Made by a program: the position numbers and the translations under genes. Shown piece by piece: positions 9,413 to 19,597 of a stretch of DNA of 64,000 nt (the first letter of the stretch is position 1; each line of letters begins with the position of its first letter). The notes below the pieces were generated by a model, which did not search any database, was not told the DNA's origin, and was given only the letters and a program-made list of their open reading frames with translations. Source of the stretch: Halocynthiibacter sp. SDUM655004 (GTDB taxonomy: Bacteria > Pseudomonadota > Alphaproteobacteria > Rhodobacterales > Rhodobacteraceae). Where the stretch lies: assembly GCF_026015885.1 (NCBI RefSeq), contig NZ_JAPDUG010000002.1, positions 496,001-560,000 of the forward strand. The letters are read 5' to 3'.

Positions 9413-11281
9413 ATGAGCAGCTTTCTATTTCAAGCCACGATCTATCTTGGTGCGGCCGTCATCGCTGTACCCGTTGCCATGCGACTCGGGCTTGGGTCTG
9501 TGCTTGGGTATTTGTTTGCGGGGATTGTGATCGGGCCACTGCTCGGACTTGTCGGATCGGAAACGCAAAGCCTTCAGCATTTCGCCGAATTTGGCGTTGT
9601 GATGATGCTGTTCCTGATTGGCCTTGAACTTGAACCCCGCAAGCTCTGGGAGATGCGGCACAGGTTGATTGGCCTCGGCGGATTACAAATCACACTGACC
9701 GCCGCCGCCGTAACCGGCGCGACTTATGCGCTCGGGTTTGACTGGCCGATTGCGCTCGCGGTTGGCTTAACGATGTCTCTTTCCTCAACGGCCATTGTGT
9801 TGCAAACACTGAATGAAAAGAAGCTCATGTCATCTAGCGGTGGGCGAAGTAGCTTTTCGGTTCTGCTCACGCAAGATATCGCCGTCATCCCCATTCTGGC
9901 ATTCCTGCCCCTGCTGGCGCTGAGCGGCATTCACAATGAAACTGCGGGTGGCCACGGCGCAGAGGCCCAAGACGCTGGCCCGTTCGCGCAGATACTAAAC
10001 TGGTTTCAAGCTCTTCCCCCGCTCGCGACAACCTCGCTAACAATACTCGCCGTTGTCTTGATTATCCTTGGCGGGATTTACCTAACACGGCCTCTGTTCC
10101 GCTATATCCATGGCTCGCACTTGCCAGAGATGTATACGGCACTTTCACTGCTGATTGTGATCGCCATTGCCTGTATTATGCTTGTAGTTGGTCTTTCACC
10201 AGCGCTTGGCGCTTTCCTTGCAGGCGTGGTTCTGGCCAACTCAGAATTCCGCCACCAACTCGAGAGCGATATCGAACCGTTTAAAGGACTTTTGCTAGGC
10301 CTGTTTTTCATCACGGTTGGGGCTGGGATCAACTTTGGCGTATTGTTCGGTGCGCCGCTCCAAATCCTCTCATTCACCCTCGCAATTATTCTGATCAAAG
10401 GCAGCATTCTCTTTGTAATCGGATACATCTTCCGCTTGCGTGGGCGTGATCTTTGGCTCTTCACGCTCGGTTTGGCGCAAGCTGGTGAATTCGGGTTTGT
10501 TATTGCGAGCTTTGCAATTCAGCGGAATGTTTTGCCGACGGACCTAACAGAGCAACTTTTGCTCGTGATTGCTCTGTCGATGCTCGCGACACCGCTTTTG
10601 TTTCTCCTCTATGAGGCGATCTCCAAACGACACAAAGATTCACCCGCCGCACAGCAGGAAGCGGACGAAATCGACGAGCAACACCCGATTATTATCGCTG
10701 GTATTGGCCGTTTCGGGCAGGTGGTCACGCGCCTCGTTCAATCCGCCGGGTACAAAACCACAGTACTTGACCACAATCTTTCGACCGTAGAAGTGATGCG
10801 GAAGTTCGGCTTCAAAGGTTTTTTCGGCGATCCAACGCGTCCGGAAATTCTACATGCAGCAGGGCTCGACACGGCGCGGGTTCTTGTGGTGGCGCTTGAT
10901 GATCGAGACGCGGCGCTTCAGTTAGTGAAATTTGCGCGCAAGCAGCGGCCTGACCTTCATATCATCGCGCGCGCTTATGACCGCGGCGAGGTTTATCGAC
11001 TCTATGCGGCTGGTGCGAATGACATTGTTCGGGAAGTCTTTGACAGCAGCCTTCGCGCTGGCCGGTACGTATTGGAGAATATCGGATTTACCGAATACGA
11101 AGCGGCCGAGGCCGAGCAAGCCTTCTACAAATACGACCGCACAAGCATCCGCGAGCTTGCCGCCCTATTTGATCCCGATATTCCATCCTCTGAGAACAAG
11201 CCATATATCGAGCGCTCCAAAGAGCTCGCCAAAGACTTCGAGGCTGAACTTCTGGCATCCCGTGAAAAGGGCGGCTCCTAA
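9413..11281 (+). CDS. CPA2-type K+/H+ antiporter with RCK domain (KefB/KefC-like)
   Basis: This encodes a 622-aa protein. The first 400 residues are a polytopic Na+/H+ exchanger fold with the Kef-type [10 protein letters not shown] and [11 protein letters not shown] motifs. From about residue 425 a TrkA-N/RCK domain begins with the nucleotide-binding GIGRFGQVV and the acidic end of the next strand (TVLDHN). Kef systems release K+ in exchange for H+ and are gated by nucleotides or glutathione adducts. No ancillary KefF/KefG gene is adjacent. The stop overlaps the end of the convergent cobT by four bases. Confidence 0.9.
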   Translation: MSSFLFQATIYLGAAVIAVPVAMRLGLGSVLGYLFAGIVIGPLLGLVGSETQSLQHFAEFGVVMMLFLIGLELEPRKLWEMRHRLIGLGGLQITLTAAAVTGATYALGFDWPIALAVGLTMSLSSTAIVLQTLNEKKLMSSSGGRSSFSVLLTQDIAVIPILAFLPLLALSGIHNETAGGHGAEAQDAGPFAQILNWFQALPPLATTSLTILAVVLIILGGIYLTRPLFRYIHGSHLPEMYTALSLLIVIAIACIMLVVGLSPALGAFLAGVVLANSEFRHQLESDIEPFKGLLLGLFFITVGAGINFGVLFGAPLQILSFTLAIILIKGSILFVIGYIFRLRGRDLWLFTLGLAQAGEFGFVIASFAIQRNVLPTDLTEQLLLVIALSMLATPLLFLLYEAISKRHKDSPAAQQEADEIDEQHPIIIAGIGRFGQVVTRLVQSAGYKTTVLDHNLSTVEVMRKFGFKGFFGDPTRPEILHAAGLDTARVLVVALDDRDAALQLVKFARKQRPDLHIIARAYDRGEVYRLYAAGANDIVREVFDSSLRAGRYVLENIGFTEYEAAEAEQAFYKYDRTSIRELAALFDPDIPSSENKPYIERSKELAKDFEAELLASREKGGS

Positions 11282-12294
11282 CCCGCAGCCACGCCAGCTT
11301 CGGCAAAGGTCATCATCCCGCTGTGACACGCCACAGCGCCTTTGAGAACGCCAATTGCCAGAGCGGCACCTGATCCTTCGCCAAGGCGCATTCCAACTGA
11401 GATCAGGGGCTCCTTGCCGAGATTCTTAAGGACCTGACCATGCGCGCCCTCCGCAGACAAATGTCCCGCGACAGCATGATCCAATGCGCCTGATACTGCA
11501 TGCTCAAGCGTCGCTGCCGCTGCACAACAGATGAACCCGTCTAGAATGACAGGAATGCCCTCCACACGTGCCCGCGCGATTGCGCCCGCCATTCCCGCAA
11601 GCTCTCTCCCGCCTAGACACCGAAGAGCCTCAAGCGAGTCCTGAGCTGCCTTTGGATGTTGTTGCAGCCCCTCTGCAACGACCTCTGTTTTTGCCTTTAG
11701 AGCCGCATCATCAACACCAGTGCCGCGACCGGTCCAATCTGCGGCCTCTCCGCCAAACAGCGCAGCTGCAATTGCCGAAGCAGATGTCGTGTTACCAATT
11801 CCCATCTCGCCCGTCACAAGCAGGTCCGCTTCCGGGTTTACCGCATTCCAGCCCGCAACCAATGCCTCGACCAACTCCGCCTCGCTCATTGCGGGCGCTT
11901 TGGTGAAATCTTCGGTTGGGCGATCAAGCTCCAGCGCGCAAACATCCATAGATGCTCCGAACGCCTTTGAAAGCTGATTGATTGCCGCGCCACCATGTTC
12001 AAAGTTCGCAACCATCTGCACAGTTACTTCCGGTGGAAAGGCAGAAACACCACGCGCGGCAACGCCGTGATTTCCCGCAAAAATGATAACTTGCGGGTTG
12101 GTAATTTCGGGCTTTGGCGTTCCGCGCCAACCCGCGTACCAAATCGCCAAATCTTCAAGTCGACCCAATGCGCCCTGCGGCTTCGTCAACTGGGCGTTAC
12201 GCTCTTCCGCACCTGCAATTGCCGCCTGATCCGGTCCTGCTGCATTTTGGAGTAGTGATTTAAACTCGGAGATCGAAGAGAAAGCAGCGGTCAT
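11278..12294 (-). CDS. cobT: Nicotinate-nucleotide--dimethylbenzimidazole phosphoribosyltransferase
   Basis: This 338-aa enzyme activates 5,6-dimethylbenzimidazole to alpha-ribazole phosphate for the lower ligand of cobalamin. It has the family signature [15 protein letters not shown], the [16 protein letters not shown] motif, and a conserved glutamate near the C-terminus ([17 protein letters not shown] region). It is transcribed away from cobS, with which it shares an 81-bp region, and the two products act in the same late branch of B12 assembly. That region is too short for a standard cobalamin riboswitch and I see none. Confidence 0.95.
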   Translation of the reverse strand: MTAAFSSISEFKSLLQNAAGPDQAAIAGAEERNAQLTKPQGALGRLEDLAIWYAGWRGTPKPEITNPQVIIFAGNHGVAARGVSAFPPEVTVQMVANFEHGGAAINQLSKAFGASMDVCALELDRPTEDFTKAPAMSEAELVEALVAGWNAVNPEADLLVTGEMGIGNTTSASAIAAALFGGEAADWTGRGTGVDDAALKAKTEVVAEGLQQHPKAAQDSLEALRCLGGRELAGMAGAIARARVEGIPVILDGFICCAAAATLEHAVSGALDHAVAGHLSAEGAHGQVLKNLGKEPLISVGMRLGEGSGAALAIGVLKGAVACHSGMMTFAEAGVAAG

Positions 12295-12375
12295 TTTTTA
12301 TCCTATTATTGCAGGCGGTCTTCACAGTGTTTACGCTTTGCCCAAAAGATGGAATGCGACAGAAAGGACAGATCA

Positions 12376-13149
12376 ATGTCTCTCGGCGACAAGCACATCA
12401 TACAAGGCAACGATATCCTGTTTGCTCTAGGGTTCTTAAGCCGCCTCCCCGTTCAGGTAAACACAGAAGCCGCACAAGCACGCGGCGCTGCGGCTGCTTG
12501 GGCCTATCCCGTTGCTGGTGCCGTGATTGGGTTTATTGCTGTCCTTGCTGGCGCTCTGGCTGGATTGCTCGCACTTCCGGAATATGCGGTTTCTGCGGTG
12601 ATCCTTGCAACGCTGATAATGTTGTCTGGCGCACTCCACGAAGATGGGCTTGCCGATGCGTTCGACGGGCTCTGGGGTGCTTATGACGCAGAGAACCGCC
12701 TTTTGATAATGAAAGACAGCCGCGTTGGCACGTATGGGGTTCTGGCGCTCGGGCTTACGCTAATTACCAAGTTTGCCTTGATCCATGCGCTTGTTTCAAG
12801 CGGCGCAGCACTCTCGATTGTTGGAGTTGCTGCACTTAGCCGCGCACCCATGGTCATGATCATGTCTGCCATTCCAAATGCACGCCGCGATGGCATTTCA
12901 AGAAACGTTGGTCGGCCGCAAACCGAAACTGCTCTGCTTGCAATAATCGCAGGCATTTCGATTTCATTCCTATTTTCCGGACCGCTCGCTATGCTTCATG
13001 GTGTTGTGCTCATAACCTGCGCCTCCGCAGTGCTGGCCTATGTCGCTCAACAAAAGATTGGCGGTCAAACCGGAGATATCCTAGGCGCTTCTCAGCAGAT
13101 ATCCGAGGTCATCCTACTTGCAACCTGCGTCACCGCATTTGCCGTTTAG
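12376..13149 (+). CDS. cobS: Adenosylcobinamide-GDP ribazoletransferase (cobalamin synthase)
   Basis: This 257-aa membrane enzyme joins adenosylcobinamide-GDP with alpha-ribazole (phosphate), the last or next-to-last step of B12 synthesis. Family marks are FLSRLPV near the N-terminus, HEDGLADAFDGLWG (the acidic metal-binding motif) and KDSRVGTYG. Several hydrophobic helices follow. I chose ATG 12376, which has AAAGGA eight bases upstream; the ATG at 12349 lacks a binding site and adds non-homologous residues. It is divergent from cobT. Also called CobV. Confidence 0.94.
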   Translation: MSLGDKHIIQGNDILFALGFLSRLPVQVNTEAAQARGAAAAWAYPVAGAVIGFIAVLAGALAGLLALPEYAVSAVILATLIMLSGALHEDGLADAFDGLWGAYDAENRLLIMKDSRVGTYGVLALGLTLITKFALIHALVSSGAALSIVGVAALSRAPMVMIMSAIPNARRDGISRNVGRPQTETALLAIIAGISISFLFSGPLAMLHGVVLITCASAVLAYVAQQKIGGQTGDILGASQQISEVILLATCVTAFAV

Positions 13150-13153
13150 GCAC

Positions 13154-13186
13154 AAAAAAACGCGCCCACGATATAAGGGGCGCGTT
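13154..13186 (-). terminator. Intrinsic terminator of carD (shared with cobS end)
   Basis: A 9-bp stem (AACGCGCCC with GGGCGCGTT, loop 13168-13177) is followed on the minus strand by seven T residues. It lies 22 bases beyond the carD stop. It may also serve the convergent cobS, although the U-tract favours minus-strand transcripts. Confidence 0.8.
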
Positions 13187-13207
13187 CAAATTCAATAGAA
13201 AGCTGTC

Positions 13208-13717
13208 TTAGGCCGCGCGCGACATCAGATAATCGCCTATCTCTTTTTGCGCGCTCTCTTCACCATCGCCAGCAACGGCAGCAACTTCGCGTGTCAGACG
13301 CTCAAGTGCAGCTTCATAAAGCTGACGCTCGGAATAGCTTTGCTCGCGCTGGTCGTCTGTGCGGTGAAGATCACGAACAACCTCTGCAATCGCAATCAGG
13401 TCACCAGAGTTGATCTTTTGCTCATACTCCTGCGCACGACGAGACCACATGGCGCGTTTAACTTTGGCTTTGCCCTTTAGGGTCGTCATGGCGCGCGAAA
13501 CGATATCCGGCGAACTAAGCGCCCGCATACCGACTTCGGTTGCCTTATGCGTTGGAACGCGCAATGTCATTTTGTCTTTCTCGAATGAGATCACAAAAAG
13601 CTCAAGCTGGATTCCGGCAATTTCTTGTTCTTCGATGTTGACGATCTGCCCGACACCGTGGGCAGGGTAGACAACATATTCGTTAGGGCGAAAGTCAAGT
13701 TTCTTCGATTTGCTCAT
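13208..13717 (-). CDS. carD: CarD family transcriptional regulator
   Basis: This 169-aa protein has an N-terminal CarD/TRCF RNA-polymerase-interacting domain (NEYVVYPAHGVGQIVNIEEQ region) and a helical C-terminal domain with the conserved MWSRRAQEYEQKI segment that contacts promoter DNA. CarD proteins bind the beta subunit and stabilise open complexes, notably at rRNA promoters. ATG 13717 is preceded by AAGGAAG; a longer frame to 13753 has no family support. It lies downstream of fdxA, but a terminator at 13822-13854 separates the two, so carD probably has its own promoter. Confidence 0.93.
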   Translation of the reverse strand: MSKSKKLDFRPNEYVVYPAHGVGQIVNIEEQEIAGIQLELFVISFEKDKMTLRVPTHKATEVGMRALSSPDIVSRAMTTLKGKAKVKRAMWSRRAQEYEQKINSGDLIAIAEVVRDLHRTDDQREQSYSERQLYEAALERLTREVAAVAGDGEESAQKEIGDYLMSRAA

Positions 13718-13821
13718 GCAGCGAACTTCCTTACTTGGCGTTTGGGCATCCAACCCGATATCTCAGCGACAAAAAATTCCACCGGAGCAAGCACTCCGCT
13801 GAACCTCGTATCTCTAAGAAG

Positions 13822-13854
13822 AAAAAGGCCCGAACACTTGCGTGCTGGGCGGGC
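13822..13854 (-). terminator. Intrinsic terminator between fdxA and carD
   Basis: On the minus strand a stem GCCCG/CGGGC, a small internal loop, then GCAC/GTGT capped by a GCAA tetraloop is followed by CCTTTTTC. It lies in the 308-bp gap 13718-14025, which otherwise holds no gene that I can support. It would end the helicase-S4-fdxA transcript before carD. Confidence 0.65.
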
Positions 13855-14025
13855 GACTTCGGGACACCATCAATATATACCCTAATATTATACCAGAAAA
13901 TGCAGGTGCAGAAAAGTGGCCCGATTCATACCGGAGCATTCAATGAAAACCATTGAATAACAACGCGCTACCCGCAGCAACGCAAGTCGCCTTCTCCGAA
14001 TATCACGCCCAAAGTCGAATCAGGC

Positions 14026-14364
14026 TTAACTGCCTTCGCCCGGCTTCTCGGAGAAGTATTTCTCAAGCTTACCCTCTTCGCCGTCACGCTCTTCGGCTTC
14101 AGGAAGCTGATCTTTCTTGGCAATGATAACTGGCCAGAGTTCCGCGTATTTACGGTTGAACTCAACCCATTGCTCGGTGTCAGGCTCGGTATCAGGGCGA
14201 ATGGCGTCCGCAGGGCATTCCGGCTCGCACACACCACAATCAATACACTCATCCGGATGGATGACGAGCATATTCTCTCCCTCATAGAAGCAATCTACAG
14301 GGCAGACTTCGACACAGTCGGTATATTTGCAGGCGATGCAGGCGTCATTGACGATATAGGTCAT
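14026..14364 (-). CDS. fdxA: Ferredoxin FdxA, 7Fe-8S type
   Basis: This 112-aa electron carrier has two cluster motifs: C9-x7-C17-x3-C21-P and C40-x2-C43-x2-C46-x3-C50-P. This pattern and the C-terminal extension fit the Azotobacter FdI-like [3Fe-4S][4Fe-4S] class. The redox partner is not evident. It is the third gene of a minus-strand row, 32 bases after the S4 gene, and is followed by a terminator. The conserved link of helicase, S4 protein, ferredoxin and CarD is familiar in Rhodobacterales; that remark rests on general knowledge. Confidence 0.95.
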   Translation of the reverse strand: MTYIVNDACIACKYTDCVEVCPVDCFYEGENMLVIHPDECIDCGVCEPECPADAIRPDTEPDTEQWVEFNRKYAELWPVIIAKKDQLPEAEERDGEEGKLEKYFSEKPGEGS

Positions 14365-14396
14365 GCGAACACTCGTTTTCTTGTTTCGGCCCTTTG

Positions 14397-14813
14397 CTAT
14401 TCCAGTGCGCGTGATCTTTCAAGCATTTGGCGGCGGGAAAGGATGCTTTTGCGACGTTCCTTTTTGGTTGGTCGCCCTTTTCCTTCAAATTTTGGCGCGG
14501 CTGGAACAGTTTTCTCGCTATGGGCGGGGGGTTTTTCCTGAACAGGTGTTAAATCTTCGTACAGAGCCTGTGCTTCTGGCGCAGGGCCGCGCCGCTCCGA
14601 AAGTGCGGCGATGCGAACAACCCGAATACGTTTAGCCTGCGGGAAGGTTAATGTGTCTCCCACGCTAACGGCATGGGACGCTTTGGATATTTTCTGGCCA
14701 TCCACGCGAAGATGGCCGCCCGTCACAACCTTGGTGGCGAGGCTGCGGGTTTTGAAAAACCGCGCGTGCCAGAGCCACTTGTCGATGCGAAGTTTGGGCG
14801 GCGCATCACTCAT
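14397..14813 (-). CDS. S4-domain RNA-binding protein (HslR/Hsp15-like)
   Basis: This 138-aa basic protein begins with an S4 RNA-binding domain: [19 protein letters not shown], then [18 protein letters not shown]. The rest is charged and probably disordered, ending in a lysine/arginine-rich tail. Hsp15 relatives bind 50S subunits carrying nascent chains stalled off the ribosome. The start lies four bases beyond the helicase stop, so the two are co-transcribed and both probably act on RNA. Confidence 0.9.
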   Translation of the reverse strand: MSDAPPKLRIDKWLWHARFFKTRSLATKVVTGGHLRVDGQKISKASHAVSVGDTLTFPQAKRIRVVRIAALSERRGPAPEAQALYEDLTPVQEKPPAHSEKTVPAAPKFEGKGRPTKKERRKSILSRRQMLERSRALE

Positions 14814-14817
14814 ATGG

Positions 14818-17586
14818 TTACTTCTGATCCTTTAACCCCATGAGAGCCGCCGCAAAGGGATTATCCGGATCAATGGCTTTTTCTTTTTTGGGAGGTCGTG
14901 CCTGGAAGCTCTTGGCTCCTTGCGGTTTGCCACCCTTCTTGCCACCGGGTTTGCCACGTTTTCCACTTGGCTTGCCGCGCGGCTTCTCACCATCGCGCTG
15001 AGGACGACGGTTGTTGCGTGCCTTAGGGGCCCAGGTAAATGTATAGAAAACCTCAAGCTCCGCCTCTTCAGAACCCGCATCTTTTTGAGCTTCGGCATCC
15101 GCTGGTGCATCTACAGCAGCGTCGCCTTCTGGCGCGGCGTCTTCCGCTTTTGCCTCTTCAGCGGCTGGTGTATCTTCGGCTTTCGGTTCAGCAACTTGCG
15201 GCGCGGCCTTAACCTTCTCCCGCTCGCCTTTTTCAGCCTTATACCCAAGACCAGTCAAAAGAGCTGCGAATTGTTCCAGCGTCATACCCGTGATTGAGAG
15301 CATATCCGGCGTTGCCTCAAACCCGCCGCGGCTATCTTCTGTGCGAAGCAGATCGGCAAGGCGTTCGAGCATATCAATACGGATCGCGCGCTCTCCGGCG
15401 TTGCGGTAACCAGACATCGAATCCGTCCCTTCAGGGGCAGATGTGTCGACCGGAATTGTCACCAAACCGGGGGGCGGGCTTTCTGGGAACTCGCCCAGAC
15501 CTTTAGAAAGGGACCAAAGCACCAAACGCAGCCGTGTTGGCGCGGGCTTAAGGAGCAAAGGCATAAAGATAGTAAACTGACCAAAACGCACCCCATGCTT
15601 GCGCAATGCGCCGCGGGCATCTTGATCAAGTTCTTTAACTTCGCCAGCGATCTGCTCGCGTGGAATGATGCCGAGGTTCTCAACAAGGCGGAACGCAAAT
15701 CCGCGCGCAAGCCCCGTGAGCGTTTCATCCTTGCTCATAGCGAGCAGCGGCTCATACAGCGTTGCAACTTTGCGGTCGATGAAATGCTGAAGACGGCGCG
15801 TTACTTTTTGGGCAACGTCGGGGCCGGCCTCTTCGTCAACAAAAGCCTCGACCTGTGGTTTGAGCGGGTCAGAACCGGCAACTAGCTTGCCAAGCGCATG
15901 CTCACCCCACATCAAGCCGCCTTGCTCGGTGAAGTCGATCTCTGTGTCGGGTGCGTTATAAAAGCGGTCAGCGCGCAGATGGAATTCCGGCGCAAGGGCT
16001 TGCAAGCTTGCGGCACGCAGCGTTTTCGCCTCGTCCGGTGTAGAGCTCTTGTCCTGACTGAATCGAAAGCCCTCGAGCTTTCCTACAAATTGCCCCTCAA
16101 CGAGCACTTCACCCTTGTCGTTAACTTCGGCCACAAGGCCCTCCTTCTGCTTCAACCGCCGCAACAATACACTTGTACGCCGGTCAACAAATCTTTGCGT
16201 AAGCGCTCCGTGAAGCGCATCTGATAGTCGGTCTTCTACAGCGCGCGTCACCCCGCGCCAATGGCTTTCGTCATCCAGCCAGCCTTTTCGCTGAGCAACA
16301 TATGTCCAAGTGCGGATATAGGCCAATCTTTTTGACAAAGTGTCAATGTCACCATCCGTTCGGTCAATTCTCTTAACCTGCCGTGCAAGCCAATCATCTG
16401 GCACGCGGTTCACGTCCTGAAGGAAACCGAAGATCTTTTCCAGCAGCCCGCTATGCTCGCCATGGCTGATACCACGGAAATCCGGTATTCGGCACACATC
16501 CCAAAGCCTACGCACGTCATTTGCATTGCGAATTTGGTCGCGTACATGCGGTAACGCGGTAAGCGTTTTCAGCACACCGAGGTCATCGGCCTCTCTTGCC
16601 TTTATCAATCGCTCATCCGTTGGTGCGGCTTCAAGGCTTCGGATCAGGGCTTCAGCGGTGCCGAACTCAAGGCGGTCATTGCGCCAGTTGAGCTTTTTGA
16701 TCGGGGCGAACTGGTGATTCATGATCGCATTGGCCAGCCCCTCATCAAGCGGCGCGGCCTCACCCGTCACACCAAAGCTGCCATGGCTCATGTGGCGCCC
16801 CGCCCTGCCCGCGATTTGGGCCAGCTCGTTCGGCATGAGCGGACGCATCCGACGGCCATCGAATTTCTCGGTGGCAGAAAAGGCCACATGGTTCACATCA
16901 AGGTTTAGCCCCATGCCGATCGCGTCAGTCGCCACAAGGAAATCCACATCCCCGTTCTGATACATCTCGACCTGCGCGTTGCGGGTACGCGGGCTAAGTG
17001 CGCCCATCACAACCGCTGCACCGCCCTTCTGTCGGCGCAAAAGCTCGGCAATCGCATAGAGATTATCCACCGAAAAGCCAACGATCGCAGAGCGCGCGGG
17101 CATCCGGCTTATCTTCTTGCTGCCTGCATATGTGAGCTCAGAAAGGCGTTCGCGGCGGATAAACTCAACCGGATTGAGCAAATCGGCGATCACACCTCGC
17201 ATTGTATCCGCACCCATGAACAGAGTTTCGTGCAGGCCACGTGCGTTCAGCAATCTATCGGTAAAGACATGTCCGCGCTCTGGGTCGGCACATAGCTGTA
17301 TTTCGTCAACAGCCAGAAAATCACATCCCATTCCTGGCGGCATGGCCTCGACCGTACACACCCAATATTGCGCGCGCGGCGGTACGATGCGCTCTTCGCC
17401 CGTCACCAACGCCACCACCGAAGGCCCGCGAAGGGCAACGATCTTGTCATAGACTTCGCGCGCCAAAAGCCGCAACGGCAGGCCAATAATACCTGTGCGA
17501 TGCGCCAACATACGCTCGATTGCATAGTGGGTTTTGCCCGTATTGGTCGGGCCCAAGATCGCTTTGATCCGAGGCGAATTCGCCAT
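14818..17586 (-). CDS. Suv3-like superfamily 2 RNA helicase with basic tail
   Basis: This 922-aa protein has an ATP-binding Walker A (GPTNTGKT, residues 12-19), a DEIQ motif II near residue 94, and motif VI QIAGRAGR near residue 260. These fit the Suv3 branch of Ski2-like helicases, which unwind RNA 3' to 5' and in mitochondria work with a degradosome. A long middle region follows; after about residue 790 the protein turns into an alanine-glutamate stretch and then a K/R/G-rich tail that probably binds RNA. It heads the row helicase, S4 protein, fdxA. The upstream gap to the TPR gene is 42 bases on the same strand. Confidence 0.88.
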   Translation of the reverse strand: MANSPRIKAILGPTNTGKTHYAIERMLAHRTGIIGLPLRLLAREVYDKIVALRGPSVVALVTGEERIVPPRAQYWVCTVEAMPPGMGCDFLAVDEIQLCADPERGHVFTDRLLNARGLHETLFMGADTMRGVIADLLNPVEFIRRERLSELTYAGSKKISRMPARSAIVGFSVDNLYAIAELLRRQKGGAAVVMGALSPRTRNAQVEMYQNGDVDFLVATDAIGMGLNLDVNHVAFSATEKFDGRRMRPLMPNELAQIAGRAGRHMSHGSFGVTGEAAPLDEGLANAIMNHQFAPIKKLNWRNDRLEFGTAEALIRSLEAAPTDERLIKAREADDLGVLKTLTALPHVRDQIRNANDVRRLWDVCRIPDFRGISHGEHSGLLEKIFGFLQDVNRVPDDWLARQVKRIDRTDGDIDTLSKRLAYIRTWTYVAQRKGWLDDESHWRGVTRAVEDRLSDALHGALTQRFVDRRTSVLLRRLKQKEGLVAEVNDKGEVLVEGQFVGKLEGFRFSQDKSSTPDEAKTLRAASLQALAPEFHLRADRFYNAPDTEIDFTEQGGLMWGEHALGKLVAGSDPLKPQVEAFVDEEAGPDVAQKVTRRLQHFIDRKVATLYEPLLAMSKDETLTGLARGFAFRLVENLGIIPREQIAGEVKELDQDARGALRKHGVRFGQFTIFMPLLLKPAPTRLRLVLWSLSKGLGEFPESPPPGLVTIPVDTSAPEGTDSMSGYRNAGERAIRIDMLERLADLLRTEDSRGGFEATPDMLSITGMTLEQFAALLTGLGYKAEKGEREKVKAAPQVAEPKAEDTPAAEEAKAEDAAPEGDAAVDAPADAEAQKDAGSEEAELEVFYTFTWAPKARNNRRPQRDGEKPRGKPSGKRGKPGGKKGGKPQGAKSFQARPPKKEKAIDPDNPFAAALMGLKDQK

Positions 17587-17628
17587 ATCAATCCGCCTTC
17601 AACTCATCACAGCTAGACTACAGCCGTT

Positions 17629-18213
17629 TCATAGAGAACTGCCGCCGACTGCCTTTTCCAGACGCGCGATCGCATCGCTAACGCCAAACAGGTTCGGATG
17701 CAATATGGACACTTGGCGAAAGACCTCAAGAGCTTGTTCCGGCTTTCCGGTTTCCTCAAGGATACGTCCAAGGCCAAGCATAGCCCCGTAATGGCGCGGC
17801 TGTAGCGTTAGGGTCTGGCCGATATCAAACATCGAAGGACCGTAGAGCCCTGCATGAAAATAAGCCGTCGCCCGTCCGTTCCAGCCTTCGGCAAACGATG
17901 GCGCATGGTCGATCACGGCTGTGAAATGGCCAATCGCCGAGTTTAGGTCGCCTTCTCTTAATGCCGTCATGCCCCGCATCAACAGCATGTTCATTGCGTC
18001 CGAGCCGGAATCAAAAAACAACTTCTGGATCTCTTCTTCGGTTTCGCGCCACTCGAGGTTTTGGGGGTCTGCTAACTCCTCGAACAAACGGTCAAGTTGC
18101 TCTTCTCTTGTGCCGTCTTGCGCAGTTAAAGGCGCACCAGAGACGGCCGCGAAAAATATCGCAGAAAAAGTTACCGTAACGAAACGATTGAGAAAGGGGT
18201 TTAACACTCTCAT
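17629..18213 (-). CDS. Secreted TPR-repeat protein
   Basis: This 194-aa protein starts with a signal peptide (hydrophobic FVTVTFSAIFFAAVSGAPLTAQ, likely cut after an A-x-A-like site). Three tetratricopeptide-like units follow at about residues 80-180, including SAIGHFTAVIDHAPSFAEGW and EQALEVFRQVSILHPNL. It is probably a periplasmic protein-interaction module; partner unknown. I chose ATG 18213 because the open frame upstream, to 18549, lies antisense to the SCP2 gene and has no signal sequence logic. It shares a 73-bp region with the divergent SCP2 gene. Confidence 0.85.
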   Translation of the reverse strand: MRVLNPFLNRFVTVTFSAIFFAAVSGAPLTAQDGTREEQLDRLFEELADPQNLEWRETEEEIQKLFFDSGSDAMNMLLMRGMTALREGDLNSAIGHFTAVIDHAPSFAEGWNGRATAYFHAGLYGPSMFDIGQTLTLQPRHYGAMLGLGRILEETGKPEQALEVFRQVSILHPNLFGVSDAIARLEKAVGGSSL

Positions 18214-18286
18214 AACACATGCAAGTGTAACCCAAAGGTGGGGAAATGCGACCCCTATCACCTTCACGTTTCTTGGAGATAAGATA

Positions 18287-18571
18287 ATGAGCGAAATCAT
18301 CACAAAAGCCGTTGAGGCCCTGAACGAAAAAATCCCGAGCTTTGACGGATCGGCAAAATTCATTGTTGAAGACGAAGGTTCGATCATGATCGACGGCGGC
18401 GGCGTGCGCGCGGGCGATGAAGACGCTGATGTAACACTCTCTGCAAGCGCCGAAGTATTCAAAGGCATCCTTGACGGAAGCCAGAACCCCACGACGGCGT
18501 TCATGATGGGCAAACTCAAAGTAGACGGCGACATGGGCCAAGCGATCAAGCTCGGCGCTGCTCTCGGCTAA
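18287..18571 (+). CDS. SCP2 sterol-binding domain protein
   Basis: This 94-aa protein is a single SCP2 (sterol carrier protein 2) domain. It shows the typical central ITDG-like strand (MIDGGGVRAG), DADVTLSAS and the FMMGKLKVDGDMGQAIKLG end. Such domains bind lipids or acyl-CoA in a hydrophobic tunnel. A GGAG lies upstream of the ATG. The next gene, a lysophospholipase-like hydrolase, starts three bases after the stop, which suggests a joint lipid-related role. Confidence 0.92.
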   Translation: MSEIITKAVEALNEKIPSFDGSAKFIVEDEGSIMIDGGGVRAGDEDADVTLSASAEVFKGILDGSQNPTTAFMMGKLKVDGDMGQAIKLGAALG

Positions 18572-18574
18572 CCC

Positions 18575-19519
18575 ATGAATAATGCTCCGCTTTTTGACGA
18601 AGTAATCGACGAGAGCGAAGCCGGAACGGCCAGTTGGGTAACAACTGAAGACAATATCCGCCTGCGGGTGTGTCACTGGAACAGCGACGCACCCAAAGGC
18701 ACGATATTGGTGTTGCCCGGACGGGCAGAATTCATCGAAAAATATATCCCCGTTGCGCATCGTTTAGCCAAAGCAGGCTATGCCGTTGCGTCGCTTGATT
18801 GGCGCGGCCAGGGCCTATCGGACAGGAGCACGCCAAAAGGTTCGGTGCTTGGCCATATCGATAGCTATGCGTCCTATCAAAATGATGTGAACGCGCTGCT
18901 TCAGCACACAGAGGCCCAGGAGCTCCCGAAACCAATTTTTGTTCTGGCGCATTCAATGGGCGGTATGATCGCGCTTCGGTCGCTTCATAATGGTTTTAAG
19001 CCTCGTGCCATCTGCTTTTCCGCGCCCATGTGGAAGGTTAAGGTCGCGACCTTGCTGCGACCTCTCGTTTGGCTGGTGGGAACGATTGCCGAATTGATTG
19101 GCAAAACCATGTTTCGGCTCCCCGGGACATCAACGCGCCATTACACGCTAAGCGCGCCTTTTGAAGACAACAAGCTCACGACGAACGCAGAGGTCTTTGC
19201 CTCCATCGCCAGAACGCTCAGAAAACATCCGGAGCTTGAGGTCGGCGGCCCCTCTCTTGGGTGGCTGCGTGCAAGCCAGCATGAAAGCACCATACTCGCC
19301 AAGATACCCACGCCAAACATACCTGCGCTCATCCTTCTGGGCGGACGCGAACGGATCGTGGATATGGCCCCTGTTTTAAAAAGGGTTGCGCAGTGGCCAA
19401 ACAGTAAGACCCATCAATTTGACGCCGCCGAGCATGAAGTCTTGATGGAAGTGCCAGAAATTGCCGATCAGGCCTTTGAGCGTGTCATCGAGTTCTTTGA
19501 CAGTTTCAGCGAAGACTAG
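18575..19519 (+). CDS. Alpha/beta hydrolase, lysophospholipase-like
   Basis: This 314-aa protein has an alpha/beta-hydrolase fold with the nucleophile elbow AHSMGG near residue 127, the oxyanion region VLPGRAEFIEKY, and a late histidine (AAEHEVLMEVPE) as catalytic base. This is the pattern of PldB/monoacylglycerol lipase-like serine hydrolases. No signal peptide is seen, so it is probably cytoplasmic. It directly follows the SCP2 gene (3-bp gap) and likely shares its transcript. Confidence 0.9.
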   Translation: MNNAPLFDEVIDESEAGTASWVTTEDNIRLRVCHWNSDAPKGTILVLPGRAEFIEKYIPVAHRLAKAGYAVASLDWRGQGLSDRSTPKGSVLGHIDSYASYQNDVNALLQHTEAQELPKPIFVLAHSMGGMIALRSLHNGFKPRAICFSAPMWKVKVATLLRPLVWLVGTIAELIGKTMFRLPGTSTRHYTLSAPFEDNKLTTNAEVFASIARTLRKHPELEVGGPSLGWLRASQHESTILAKIPTPNIPALILLGGRERIVDMAPVLKRVAQWPNSKTHQFDAAEHEVLMEVPEIADQAFERVIEFFDSFSED

Positions 19520-19597
19520 GAACAAATTCCGGCACATCTCTTGAATATGGCCACGCGCTCTGCCTATGTCTAAGCGAACAATTTTCGAGAGGTTTCC

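Noticed and set aside
12295-12375. Cobalamin riboswitch between cobT and cobS
   Set aside because: The gap is only 81 bp and lacks the conserved B12-box.
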